NCBI GenBank assembly: GCA_036752465.1
Contig: DAIOSQ010000092.1
Coordinates: forward strand, 1 to 7,215
Origin: DAIOSQ01 sp036752465
Lineage (GTDB): Bacteria > Pseudomonadota > Gammaproteobacteria > Legionellales > Legionellaceae
Direction: 5' to 3'
DNA: 7,215 nt
The translations under genes and the position numbers were made by a program. Below, in pieces: positions 1-5,559 of the stretch. The notes under the pieces are model-generated. The model worked only from the letters and a program-made list of their open reading frames with translations, was not told the origin of the DNA and searched no databases. Every line of letters begins with the position of its first letter. Within the stretch, counting starts at the first letter, position 1.

Positions 1-436
1 GAGCCGCTGGCGTAAAAGCGGCCGCATTGATCATATCTCCTCGGTAGCTGGGCAGCGTAAGGCCCTGCACTGTTTCAGTCTCGGACGATCGAGGTTTACA
101 GTATTGGCCGGCAATGCGACCGATGCGCAGGACTGGTTTTTCCAGTTTATATAAGAAAATCAGGCTCATTTGCAGCAAGATTTTGAGTTTGCTACTAATT
201 TGCAATGGTTCACACGCGGCAAATGTTTCCGCACAATCGCCGCCTTGCAATAAAAATATTTCACCCCGTGCAGCTTGGGCAATGGCCTGTTTGAGCCGCT
301 TAATTTCAGCCACTGTCACGAGTGGTGGTAAAGCATTCAGTTGTTGCAGCACCGTGTGCAAGTGCGCCTTGTCCGCATAGGAAACTGACTGCGGATAAGA
401 GAAATTTTGCCAAGAGTCTGCTGTCCAATCTGACAT
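1..436 (-). CDS. Class II 3-deoxy-7-phosphoheptulonate (DAHP) synthase, N-terminal 145 codons, cut by window edge
   Basis: This is the N-terminal third or so of a DAHP synthase. The enzyme condenses phosphoenolpyruvate and erythrose 4-phosphate in the cytoplasm, the entry step to chorismate and aromatic amino acids. Reading leftward from the ATG at 436-434, the protein begins MSDWTADSWQNF. It then shows class II (plant/Mycobacterium-type) signatures: PPLV at 37-40, FLLQGGDCAETF at 61-72, LLQMS at 87-91, GRIAGQYCKPRSS at 106-118 and LPSYRGD at 128-134. Cys68 matches the metal-binding Cys of the M. tuberculosis enzyme, and Arg107 sits 39 residues later, the spacing of its PEP-binding Arg. A GGGA stretch seven bases before the ATG could be the ribosome site, and no earlier in-frame start is apparent. 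It is transcribed divergently from grpE. The other metal ligands lie outside the window. The class II assignment is firm. Whether it serves primary aromatic synthesis or a secondary pathway cannot be told here. Confidence 0.93.
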   Translation of the reverse strand, partial: MSDWTADSWQNFSYPQSVSYADKAHLHTVLQQLNALPPLVTVAEIKRLKQAIAQAARGEIFLLQGGDCAETFAACEPLQISSKLKILLQMSLIFLYKLEKPVLRIGRIAGQYCKPRSSETETVQGLTLPSYRGDMINAAAFTPAA

Positions 437-464
437 GATTGCATCCCGAAAAGAAAATACTTCG

Positions 465-470
465 ATTATA
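465..470 (-). promoter_or_regulatory. Sigma-70 type -10 element for the DAHP synthase gene
   Basis: On the minus strand this hexamer reads TATAAT, a perfect -10. It would place the transcription start near 458, about 22 nt before the DAHP synthase ATG. The hexamer 17 nt upstream (488-493, GATTCT on the minus strand) is a poor -35, so the promoter may be weak or activator-dependent. The element directly abuts the -35 of the rightward grpE promoter. Confidence 0.6.
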
Positions 471-500
471 CCTTGAATTTTCACTAAAGAATCCCCATCT
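471..500 (+). promoter_or_regulatory. Sigma-32 (RpoH) heat-shock promoter for grpE
   Basis: CCTTGAA (471-477) and CCCCATCT (493-500) match the RpoH consensus CTTGAAA / CCCCATNT. There are 15 nt between CTTGAA and CCCCAT, within the usual range. The predicted start is near 506-507, giving a leader of about 23 nt that contains the AAGGAG site (516-521) of grpE. The match and its position before a chaperone operon make this a confident prediction. The start site itself is inferred. Confidence 0.88.
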
Positions 501-529
501 AGCTGGAAGATAGTTAAGGAGTTGAAATT

Positions 530-1150
530 ATGCATAAACAAGTAAACAAAGATTGGGGAAAAATCAAGCAAGACGCGCATGCCGCTGACGTGTCAAATGC
601 CGAAATATCTGCAACAGAAGATGCAACAATTGATTCCTCTGGCGCAACCGAAACTGAAATTAACGATCCAGCGACCTTGGCGCATCCATCGTATCGTGAA
701 ATGGAAGAAAAATTGACTGCTGCAGAGCAACTTGCCCATGAAAATTGGGAAAAATCCGTGCGTGCTATGGCTGAAGTCGATAATATTCGTAGACGTGCCG
801 AGCGGGATGTGCAAAGTGCCCAGCGATACAGCGTAGAAAAATTTGCAACGGCTTTATTGCCGGTAATTGATAGCCTGGAACAAGCTTTGAAATTAGCGGA
901 TGAACATCAAGATCTCAGTATGCACGAAGGCATAGGTTTGACCTTAAAGCTTTTTGAAGATGCTTTCCAAAAGTTTAATGTTGTGGCCATTCAGCCAGAG
1001 GGTGAGGTATTTAATCCCATGCTGCATGAAGCTATGGCCATGCAAGAAGCGGCAGATGTTTCCGCCAACACTGTTCTGACAGTATTTCAGAAAGGCTATA
1101 CATTGTATGACCGCGTGATCCGACCTGCTCGAGTGATCGTGGCTAAGTAA
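530..1150 (+). CDS. grpE: GrpE, nucleotide exchange factor of DnaK
   Basis: A cytoplasmic co-chaperone that opens the DnaK nucleotide-binding cleft to release ADP and so drives the folding cycle. It normally acts as a dimer. At 206 residues it is of usual length. Residues 1-50 are polar and acid-rich, as expected for the disordered N-terminus. A long helical, coiled-coil-like region follows (about 55-125, including REMEEKLTAAEQLAH and AEVDNIRRRAERD). The C-terminal beta domain carries the family signature NPMLHEAMAMQEA (162-174) and QKGYTLYDRVIRPARVIVAK (187-206). The ATG at 530 is set by AAGGAG at 516-521, eight bases upstream. It is the first gene of the rightward cluster, directly behind a sigma-32-type promoter, with dnaK 70 bp downstream. 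Nothing is truncated or unusual, and the identification is secure. Confidence 0.97.
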   Translation: MHKQVNKDWGKIKQDAHAADVSNAEISATEDATIDSSGATETEINDPATLAHPSYREMEEKLTAAEQLAHENWEKSVRAMAEVDNIRRRAERDVQSAQRYSVEKFATALLPVIDSLEQALKLADEHQDLSMHEGIGLTLKLFEDAFQKFNVVAIQPEGEVFNPMLHEAMAMQEAADVSANTVLTVFQKGYTLYDRVIRPARVIVAK

Positions 1151-1153
1151 CCC

Positions 1154-1181
1154 CTTGAAATTGATGAATTCATCCCCACAT
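1154..1181 (+). promoter_or_regulatory. Second sigma-32 (RpoH) promoter, in the grpE-dnaK gap
   Basis: CTTGAAA (1154-1160, preceded by CCC) is a full -35 match. CCCCACAT (1174-1181) is a near match to the -10 CCCCATNT, after a 13-nt spacer. The predicted start is near 1187-1188, leaving a leader of about 33 nt before dnaK. It would let dnaK be transcribed above grpE, in line with the much higher cellular need for DnaK. The spacer contains a 12-bp perfect palindrome (1163-1174). Confidence 0.85.
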
Positions 1182-1190
1182 GAATCATCA
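1162..1190. repeat. Imperfect inverted repeat around the dnaK promoter -10
   Basis: The left arm TGATGAATTCAT (1162-1173) and right arm ATGAATCATCA (1180-1190) are reverse complements except for one extra base in the left arm. They are separated by CCCCAC, the core of the -10. The left arm plus one base also holds the perfect palindrome GATGAATTCATC (1163-1174). It could be an operator, or a hairpin in transcripts reading through from grpE. Function is unknown. Confidence 0.5.
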
Positions 1191-1220
1191 TCGAACAAAT
1201 AAATCGAATTGGAGTAAAAA

Positions 1221-3149
1221 ATGGCTAAAGTAATCGGTATTGACCTTGGAACAACAAACTCTTGCGTTGCTGTGATGGAAGGCGGTACACCGCGTGTGAT
1301 TGAAAATGCGGAAGGTCATAGAACCACCCCATCTATTGTCGCGTTTTCTAATGACGGCGAAGTTTTGGTTGGTCAATCTGCCAAACGTCAAGCAGTCACT
1401 AATCCTGACAAAACACTATACGCCATCAAACGCTTGATCGGCAGACGTTTTGAAGATGCTGTGGTGCAAAAAGATATCAAAATGGTGCCATATAAAATTG
1501 TCAAAGCGGACAACGGTGATGCTTGGGTCCGTGTCAAAGATGACAATAAGGCTCCGCCACAAATATCGGCAGAAGTGCTGCGAAAAATGAAACAAACCGC
1601 AGAAGACTATTTAGGCGAAGCTGTAACCGAAGCAGTGATCACCGTACCTGCTTATTTTAACGACTCACAACGGCAAGCTACTAAGGATGCCGGTAGAATT
1701 GCTGGTCTTGAAGTTAAGCGAATTATCAATGAACCAACGGCGGCAGCGCTGGCATATGGCATGGATAAAAAACGCGGCGATTCAGTGATCGCGGTCTACG
1801 ATCTTGGGGGGGGCACGTTCGATATTTCCATCATAGAGATTGCTGAAGTTGATGGTGAACATCAATTTGAAGTCCTCGCAACCAATGGGGATACCTTTCT
1901 TGGCGGCGAAGATTTTGATCTATCACTTATTGAATATTTGGCTGCTGAATTTAAAAAAGATACGGGCATTGATTTGCACAATGATGCGCTGGCGTTACAG
2001 CGTCTTAAGGAAGCAGCAGAGAAAGCCAAAATTGAATTGTCAACAGCACAACAAACCGATGTCAATTTGCCCTATATCACAGCAGATGCTTCTGGCCCGA
2101 AACACATGAACATCAAATTGACGCGTGCCAAATTAGAATCGCTGGTAGAGGATTTGGTGCTGCGTACCATTCCACCTTGCAAGACAGCATTGAAAGATGC
2201 CGGATTGTCTGTTTCGCAAATCAACGAAGTTATATTGGTTGGTGGTCAAACTCGGATGCCGATGGTGCAAAAGCAAGTTGAAGAATTTTTTGGCAAGGAA
2301 CCACGCAAAGATGTCAATCCAGATGAAGCAGTTGCGGTTGGTGCCGCTATTCAGGCAGCCGTCTTATCTGGCGAAGTCAAGGACATCCTGTTGCTAGACG
2401 TCACACCGCTATCATTGGGTATTGAGACAATGGGCGGAGTTATGACCAAACTAATAGAGAAAAACACAACCATTCCAACCAAAGCCAACCAAGTGTTTTC
2501 AACCGCAGATAACAACCAAACAGCAGTCACTGTGCATGTGTTGCAAGGCGAACGTGAACAAGCTTCTGCCAACAAGTCATTAGGGCGCTTTGATCTTTCC
2601 GACATACCTGCTGCACCACGCGGTGTCCCACAAATTGAAGTTACTTTTGATATTGATGCCAATGGTATCTTGAATGTTTCAGCCAAAGATAAAGCCACTG
2701 GTAAAGCGCAGTCTATTGTCATCAAAGCCTCTAGTGGTCTCAGTGATGATGAAGTGAGCGCGATGATTAAAGATGCACAAGCGCACGCCGAAGATGATAA
2801 GAAATTTAAAGAGTTAGCAGATATCAGAAATCAAGCGGATGCCATGGTCCATAACGCGGAAAAATCAATGCACGATTTGGGTGCAGATTTGGCCGAAGAC
2901 GAGAAGAAAGGCATTGAATCAGCCATTGCTGATGTAAAGGCGGCATTGAAAAATAATGATAAAGCCGAGATCGAAGCCAAACTAGCCATTTTGACTGAGG
3001 CATCTAATAAAATGGCGGAACGGGTCTATGCCAAAAAGGGTGCTGAGCAAACCGCACATAGTCAAGAACAGCCAGCATCTGCAGCACATCCTGAAGATGG
3101 TGTTGTCGATGCAGAGTTTGAAGAAGTCAAGGATGAGGATAAAAAATAA
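1221..3149 (+). CDS. dnaK: DnaK, Hsp70 molecular chaperone
   Basis: The ATP-driven Hsp70 chaperone of the cytoplasm. It binds exposed hydrophobic segments of unfolded proteins and cycles with DnaJ and GrpE. At 642 residues it is of usual length. The ATPase domain (about 1-385) shows DLGTTNSC (8-15), Lys70, DLGGGTFD (194-201) with Thr199, and LVGGQTRMP (339-347). The interdomain linker DILLLDVTPLSLG spans 388-400. The substrate-binding beta domain (about 393-505) includes IPAAPRGVPQIEVTFDIDANGILNVSAKD (462-490). A helical lid follows, and the tail ends VVDAEFEEVKDEDKK (628-642), the conserved bacterial EEVKD-type C-terminus. Lys70, Thr199 and the linker fall at E. coli numbering. The ATG follows GGAG (1211-1214) by six bases. 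An unusual run of eight G (1806-1813) encodes the phosphate-binding GGG. Expression is probably from both the grpE promoter and the promoter at 1154-1181. Confidence 0.99.
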   Translation: MAKVIGIDLGTTNSCVAVMEGGTPRVIENAEGHRTTPSIVAFSNDGEVLVGQSAKRQAVTNPDKTLYAIKRLIGRRFEDAVVQKDIKMVPYKIVKADNGDAWVRVKDDNKAPPQISAEVLRKMKQTAEDYLGEAVTEAVITVPAYFNDSQRQATKDAGRIAGLEVKRIINEPTAAALAYGMDKKRGDSVIAVYDLGGGTFDISIIEIAEVDGEHQFEVLATNGDTFLGGEDFDLSLIEYLAAEFKKDTGIDLHNDALALQRLKEAAEKAKIELSTAQQTDVNLPYITADASGPKHMNIKLTRAKLESLVEDLVLRTIPPCKTALKDAGLSVSQINEVILVGGQTRMPMVQKQVEEFFGKEPRKDVNPDEAVAVGAAIQAAVLSGEVKDILLLDVTPLSLGIETMGGVMTKLIEKNTTIPTKANQVFSTADNNQTAVTVHVLQGEREQASANKSLGRFDLSDIPAAPRGVPQIEVTFDIDANGILNVSAKDKATGKAQSIVIKASSGLSDDEVSAMIKDAQAHAEDDKKFKELADIRNQADAMVHNAEKSMHDLGADLAEDEKKGIESAIADVKAALKNNDKAEIEAKLAILTEASNKMAERVYAKKGAEQTAHSQEQPASAAHPEDGVVDAEFEEVKDEDKK

Positions 3150-3156
3150 AGACAAA

Positions 3157-3170
3157 GATATGTCAATATC
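3157..3170 (+). promoter_or_regulatory. Small hairpin just after dnaK
   Basis: GATAT (3157-3161) and ATATC (3166-3170) are perfect arms around a GTCA loop, eight bases after the dnaK stop. It is weak and AT-rich. I list it because it stands immediately before the strong hairpin at 3173-3207 and may be part of one structured intercistronic region. Chance is a real alternative. Confidence 0.3.
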
Positions 3171-3172
3171 GG

Positions 3173-3207
3173 CGAATCCTGCGGCGGCGTAACCGCCGCG
3201 GGGTTTG
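3173..3207 (+). promoter_or_regulatory. Strong GC-rich intercistronic hairpin between dnaK and dnaJ
   Basis: GCGGCGG (3181-3187) and CCGCCGC (3193-3199) form a perfect 7-bp GC stem around CGTAA. As RNA the pairing extends outward through 3173-3180 and 3200-3207 with three further G-U pairs, giving about 15 paired positions in all. The only Ts, 3204-3206, lie inside the stem and no T-tract follows, so it is not a typical intrinsic terminator. Likely roles are protecting the dnaK mRNA 3' end, partial termination or an RNA processing site, each of which would set dnaJ below dnaK. The role is inference; the pairing is seen directly. Confidence 0.7.
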
Positions 3208-3238
3208 GCAATTTGTGCTGGTTCTGCAACACAAGCCA
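3206..3238 (+). promoter_or_regulatory. Second, weaker hairpin in the dnaK-dnaJ gap
   Basis: TGGC (3206-3209) pairs with GCCA (3235-3238), and TTGTG (3213-3217) with CACAA (3230-3234). A 3-nt bulge and a 12-nt loop remain. It overlaps the foot of the preceding hairpin by two bases, so the two could compete or stack. It ends 24 nt before the dnaJ ATG and leaves the ribosome site free. Confidence 0.35.
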
Positions 3239-3262
3239 TACCAAATATAGAGAGTACTATTA

Positions 3263-4399
3263 ATGCAGCAACATGATTATTATGAACTGCTAGGGGTTAG
3301 TCGGACAGCAAGTGAAGCGGAAATAAAAAAAGCCTATCGTAAGCTTGCCATGAAACACCACCCGGACAGAAATGCGAATGATAAGCAAGCCGAAGAGAAA
3401 TTCAAGGAAATTCAAAAAGCGTATGCTGTGTTATCTGATGCGCAAAAACGAGCGGCATACGATCAATTTGGCCATGCTGGTGTTGACGGTGCCGCTGGCG
3501 GACAAGGTGGGTTTGGTGGCTTCGGTGGGTTTGGTGATGTCTTTGAGGATATTTTTGAAAATATTTTTTCTGGTGGAAGACCGAAAAGTAACCAATCCCG
3601 CGGCCAAAGAGGGGCTGACCTGCAATATAATTTGCAGCTTACCTTGGAAGAGGCGGCAGTTGGTAAACAATTTGAAATACTGGTACCCCGCCACGTGGCC
3701 TGTCAAGCATGTGCGGGTTCAGGCGCAAAGAAAGGCTCTGCAATGCACAGTTGTGAAACCTGCAATGGTGTGGGTCAGGTGCGAATTCAGCAGGGCTTTT
3801 TCTCAATTCAGCAAACGTGCCCAGCTTGTCATGGTCAAGGGCAGGTGATCAAAGATCCTTGTCCTGATTGTCATGCGCAGGGTCGCAAACGTGAAAATAA
3901 GAAACTGACCGTAAAAATACCGGCAGGCGTCGGCAATGGGGATCGTGTGCGCTTAACTGGAGAGGGTGAAGCCGGTGTCCATGGTGGACCTGCGGGTGAT
4001 CTGTATGTGCAGGTTAGCGTCAAAGAGCATGACATTTTTGTGCGACAAGATAATGATTTGCATTGCGAAGTCCCGATTGGTTTTACCATCGCAGCCTTAG
4101 GTGGCAGCATAGATGTGCCAACCTTGGAAGGTCGTGTGGCGTTAAAAGTGCCACATGAAACACAAACCGGCAAGGTATTTCGCATCCGCGGTAAGGGTAT
4201 GAAGTCTGTTCGAGGCCATGCCCCAGGTGATTTACTCTGTAAAGTGGTTATTGAAACGCCGGTGCATTTGGACAAAACACAGAAAGAATTATTGCAGCAG
4301 TTGCAACAGTCGCTAGAGAGCAGCAAACAAAATCATTCACCGCGTGCAACGTCATGGTTTGATCGCGTCAAAAATTTTTTTGAGGACGTGAAGCATTGA
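3263..4399 (+). CDS. dnaJ: DnaJ, Hsp40 co-chaperone
   Basis: DnaJ captures unfolded substrates, hands them to DnaK and stimulates its ATPase. At 378 residues it is a full type I (class A) Hsp40. The J-domain (about 1-70) has HPD at 33-35. A Gly/Phe-rich segment spans about 74-105. The zinc-binding region has four Cys pairs at 147/150, 164/167, 186/189 and 200/203. The first three are CxxCxGxG (CQACAGSG, CETCNGVG, CPACHGQG). The fourth reads CPDCHAQG, with Ala in place of the first Gly, but all eight cysteines are kept. C-terminal substrate domains follow, ending SWFDRVKNFFEDVKH. The ATG at 3263 follows a weak GAGAG (3250-3254) by eight bases. The gene lies 113 bp after dnaK, behind a strong hairpin, and carA begins one base after its stop. 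I saw no separate convincing promoter for it. Confidence 0.98.
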   Translation: MQQHDYYELLGVSRTASEAEIKKAYRKLAMKHHPDRNANDKQAEEKFKEIQKAYAVLSDAQKRAAYDQFGHAGVDGAAGGQGGFGGFGGFGDVFEDIFENIFSGGRPKSNQSRGQRGADLQYNLQLTLEEAAVGKQFEILVPRHVACQACAGSGAKKGSAMHSCETCNGVGQVRIQQGFFSIQQTCPACHGQGQVIKDPCPDCHAQGRKRENKKLTVKIPAGVGNGDRVRLTGEGEAGVHGGPAGDLYVQVSVKEHDIFVRQDNDLHCEVPIGFTIAALGGSIDVPTLEGRVALKVPHETQTGKVFRIRGKGMKSVRGHAPGDLLCKVVIETPVHLDKTQKELLQQLQQSLESSKQNHSPRATSWFDRVKNFFEDVKH

Positions 4400-4400
4400 T

Positions 4401-5534
4401 ATGACCCAAAGAAAACCAGCCCTGCTTGTTCTTGCAGATGGCACAAGCTATGAAGGTGAGTCTGTAGGTGCGACCGGAACAACCACCGGAGAGCTAATTT
4501 TCAACACGGCAATGACAGGTTATCAGGAAATTATTTCTGATCCATCGTATGCCAAGCAAATTATCACCTTCACGCATCCTCATATAGGCAATACTGGGTG
4601 TAATACCGAAGACATGGAATCTTCAAAAGCATGGGTGGCAGGCTGTGTGATGCCATACGTAGCCCGTACCTACAGCAACTACCGAGCTGATCAGTCTTTG
4701 GTCAAATGGTTGAGGCAGCAAGGAATTATTGCGATTGCAGGAGTTGATACCCGCCATATTGTGCAAAAAATTCGTGACCAAGGGAGCATGGGGGCATGTA
4801 TCACGACAGAGAGCCTGGCTGGCGACGCAGCCAGGCAATTGGCAGAAGCAGCCACCAACTCTGCCGGTGGTAATTTAGCGCATTTGGTGACAAGACAAGC
4901 GATAGAGCGTTGGTATCATGGTCAGGAAAGCTGGTCTGTCGTATCTAATCCGCTGAAATATCATGTGGTCGCTTATGATTTTGGCGTGAAACACAATATT
5001 CTACGTATTTTATTTGATTTGGGCTGTCATGTGACCATGGTCCCAGCTACAACTCCTGCGCAACAGGTCATGGCGATGAATCCTGATGGTATTTTTTTGT
5101 CGAATGGTCCAGGTGACCCCCTGGCCTGTAGCGATGCTATTGCCTGGACAAAAGTTTTTTTAGATGCCAATATTCCGTTGTTTGGTATTTGCCTTGGTTT
5201 TCAAATTCTGGGTCTTGCTTGTGGCGCAAGCTCCGAAAAAATGAAATTCGGTCACCATGGTGCGAATCATCCTGTGCTGGATGTGCAACACCAAAAGGTC
5301 TTTATCACCTCGCAAAATCATGGGTTTGCTATTAATGAGCAAACATTACCCACCACCTTAGAAGTCACACATCGTTCTTTGTTTGATGGTAGTTTGCAAG
5401 GCTTTAGACATCGTACTAAACTGGCATTTGGTTTTCAGGGGCATCCTGAAGCCAGCCCTGGGCCGCATGATATCTATTCACTCTTTAATCGATTTATCGA
5501 CATCATGAAGCACAAGCAAACGCAAACGCATTAA
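4401..5534 (+). CDS. carA: CarA, carbamoyl-phosphate synthetase small (glutaminase) subunit
   Basis: CarA hydrolyses glutamine and passes ammonia to CarB, which makes carbamoyl phosphate for pyrimidine and arginine synthesis. At 377 residues it is of usual length. The N-terminal CPSase domain holds GELIFNTAMTGYQEIISDPSY (30-50) and GVDTRHIV (114-121). The class I amidotransferase domain (about 188-370) has FLSNGPGDP (232-240), the nucleophile elbow FGICLGFQ with Cys264, KFGHHGANHPV (282-292), TSQNHGFA (303-310) and GHPEASPGPHD with His348 and Glu350, so the catalytic triad is intact. Phe267 replaces the usual His of GICLGHQ at a non-catalytic position. The ATG is one base after the dnaJ stop (TGATATG). 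The nearest purine-rich site, GAGGA at 4382-4386, is distant, so translation may be coupled to dnaJ. carB does not follow; metK does. Its partner must be encoded elsewhere. Confidence 0.97.
   Translation: MTQRKPALLVLADGTSYEGESVGATGTTTGELIFNTAMTGYQEIISDPSYAKQIITFTHPHIGNTGCNTEDMESSKAWVAGCVMPYVARTYSNYRADQSLVKWLRQQGIIAIAGVDTRHIVQKIRDQGSMGACITTESLAGDAARQLAEAATNSAGGNLAHLVTRQAIERWYHGQESWSVVSNPLKYHVVAYDFGVKHNILRILFDLGCHVTMVPATTPAQQVMAMNPDGIFLSNGPGDPLACSDAIAWTKVFLDANIPLFGICLGFQILGLACGASSEKMKFGHHGANHPVLDVQHQKVFITSQNHGFAINEQTLPTTLEVTHRSLFDGSLQGFRHRTKLAFGFQGHPEASPGPHDIYSLFNRFIDIMKHKQTQTH
4813..4836 (+). repeat. Perfect 9-bp inverted repeat inside carA
   Basis: GCCTGGCTG (4813-4821) and CAGCCAGGC (4828-4836) are exact reverse complements with a 6-nt loop, making a stable GC-rich hairpin within the coding sequence. 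It encodes about residues 138-146 (SLAGDAARQ), in what I recall as a poorly conserved part of the N-terminal domain. No T-tract follows. It could be chance, a small palindromic element or an mRNA structure. Confidence 0.55.
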
Positions 5535-5544
5535 TCAATCAATC
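5533..5544. repeat. AATC x3 microrepeat at the carA stop codon
   Basis: Three head-to-tail AATC units begin within the carA TAA. Just upstream, CAAACG is repeated twice in the last codons of carA. Slippage here would alter only the carA tail or the 25-nt gap before metK. Confidence 0.5.
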
Positions 5545-5546
5545 AT

Positions 5547-5552
5547 AAGGAG
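5547..5552 (+). promoter_or_regulatory. Ribosome binding site of metK
   Basis: AAGGAG stands seven bases before the ATG at 5560. It decides the start in favour of ATG 5560 over the adjacent in-frame TTG at 5557, which would add only one residue. Confidence 0.85.
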
Positions 5553-5559
5553 TTTATTG

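Noticed and set aside
114..380. Plus-strand open frame of 88 codons opposite the DAHP synthase gene
   Set aside because: It is antisense to a gene with strong family motifs, has no ribosome site and gives a low-complexity product resembling nothing known.
1182..1220. RNA thermometer (fourU or ROSE type) in the dnaK leader
   Set aside because: The predicted leader is about 33 nt, with no U-run or stem covering the GGAG site. Heat control is already explained by the sigma-32 promoter.
1180..1233. Short reading frame ATG AAT CAT CAT... overlapping the dnaK start
   Set aside because: It has no ribosome site, its ATG lies in the promoter -10 region upstream of the predicted transcript start, and it encodes 17 residues of no recognisable kind.
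3173..3207. dnaK-dnaJ hairpin as a full rho-independent terminator
   Set aside because: No T-tract follows the stem, the three Ts are paired in it, and dnaJ has no convincing promoter of its own downstream, so complete termination is unlikely.
4370..4381. A5-T7 tract near the end of dnaJ as an intrinsic terminator
   Set aside because: No GC-rich stem precedes the T-run, and the bases encode the conserved DnaJ tail (VKNFFEDV).
5182..5205. Phe267 in the CarA nucleophile elbow (GICLGFQ instead of GICLGHQ) as a sign of inactivity
   Set aside because: This position varies among class I amidotransferases (for example Met in CTP synthase), and Cys264, His348 and Glu350 are all present.
5535..5559. 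Possible SAM or SAH riboswitch controlling metK or ahcY
   Set aside because: The gaps before metK (25 nt) and ahcY (9 nt) are far too short for any known riboswitch of these classes.
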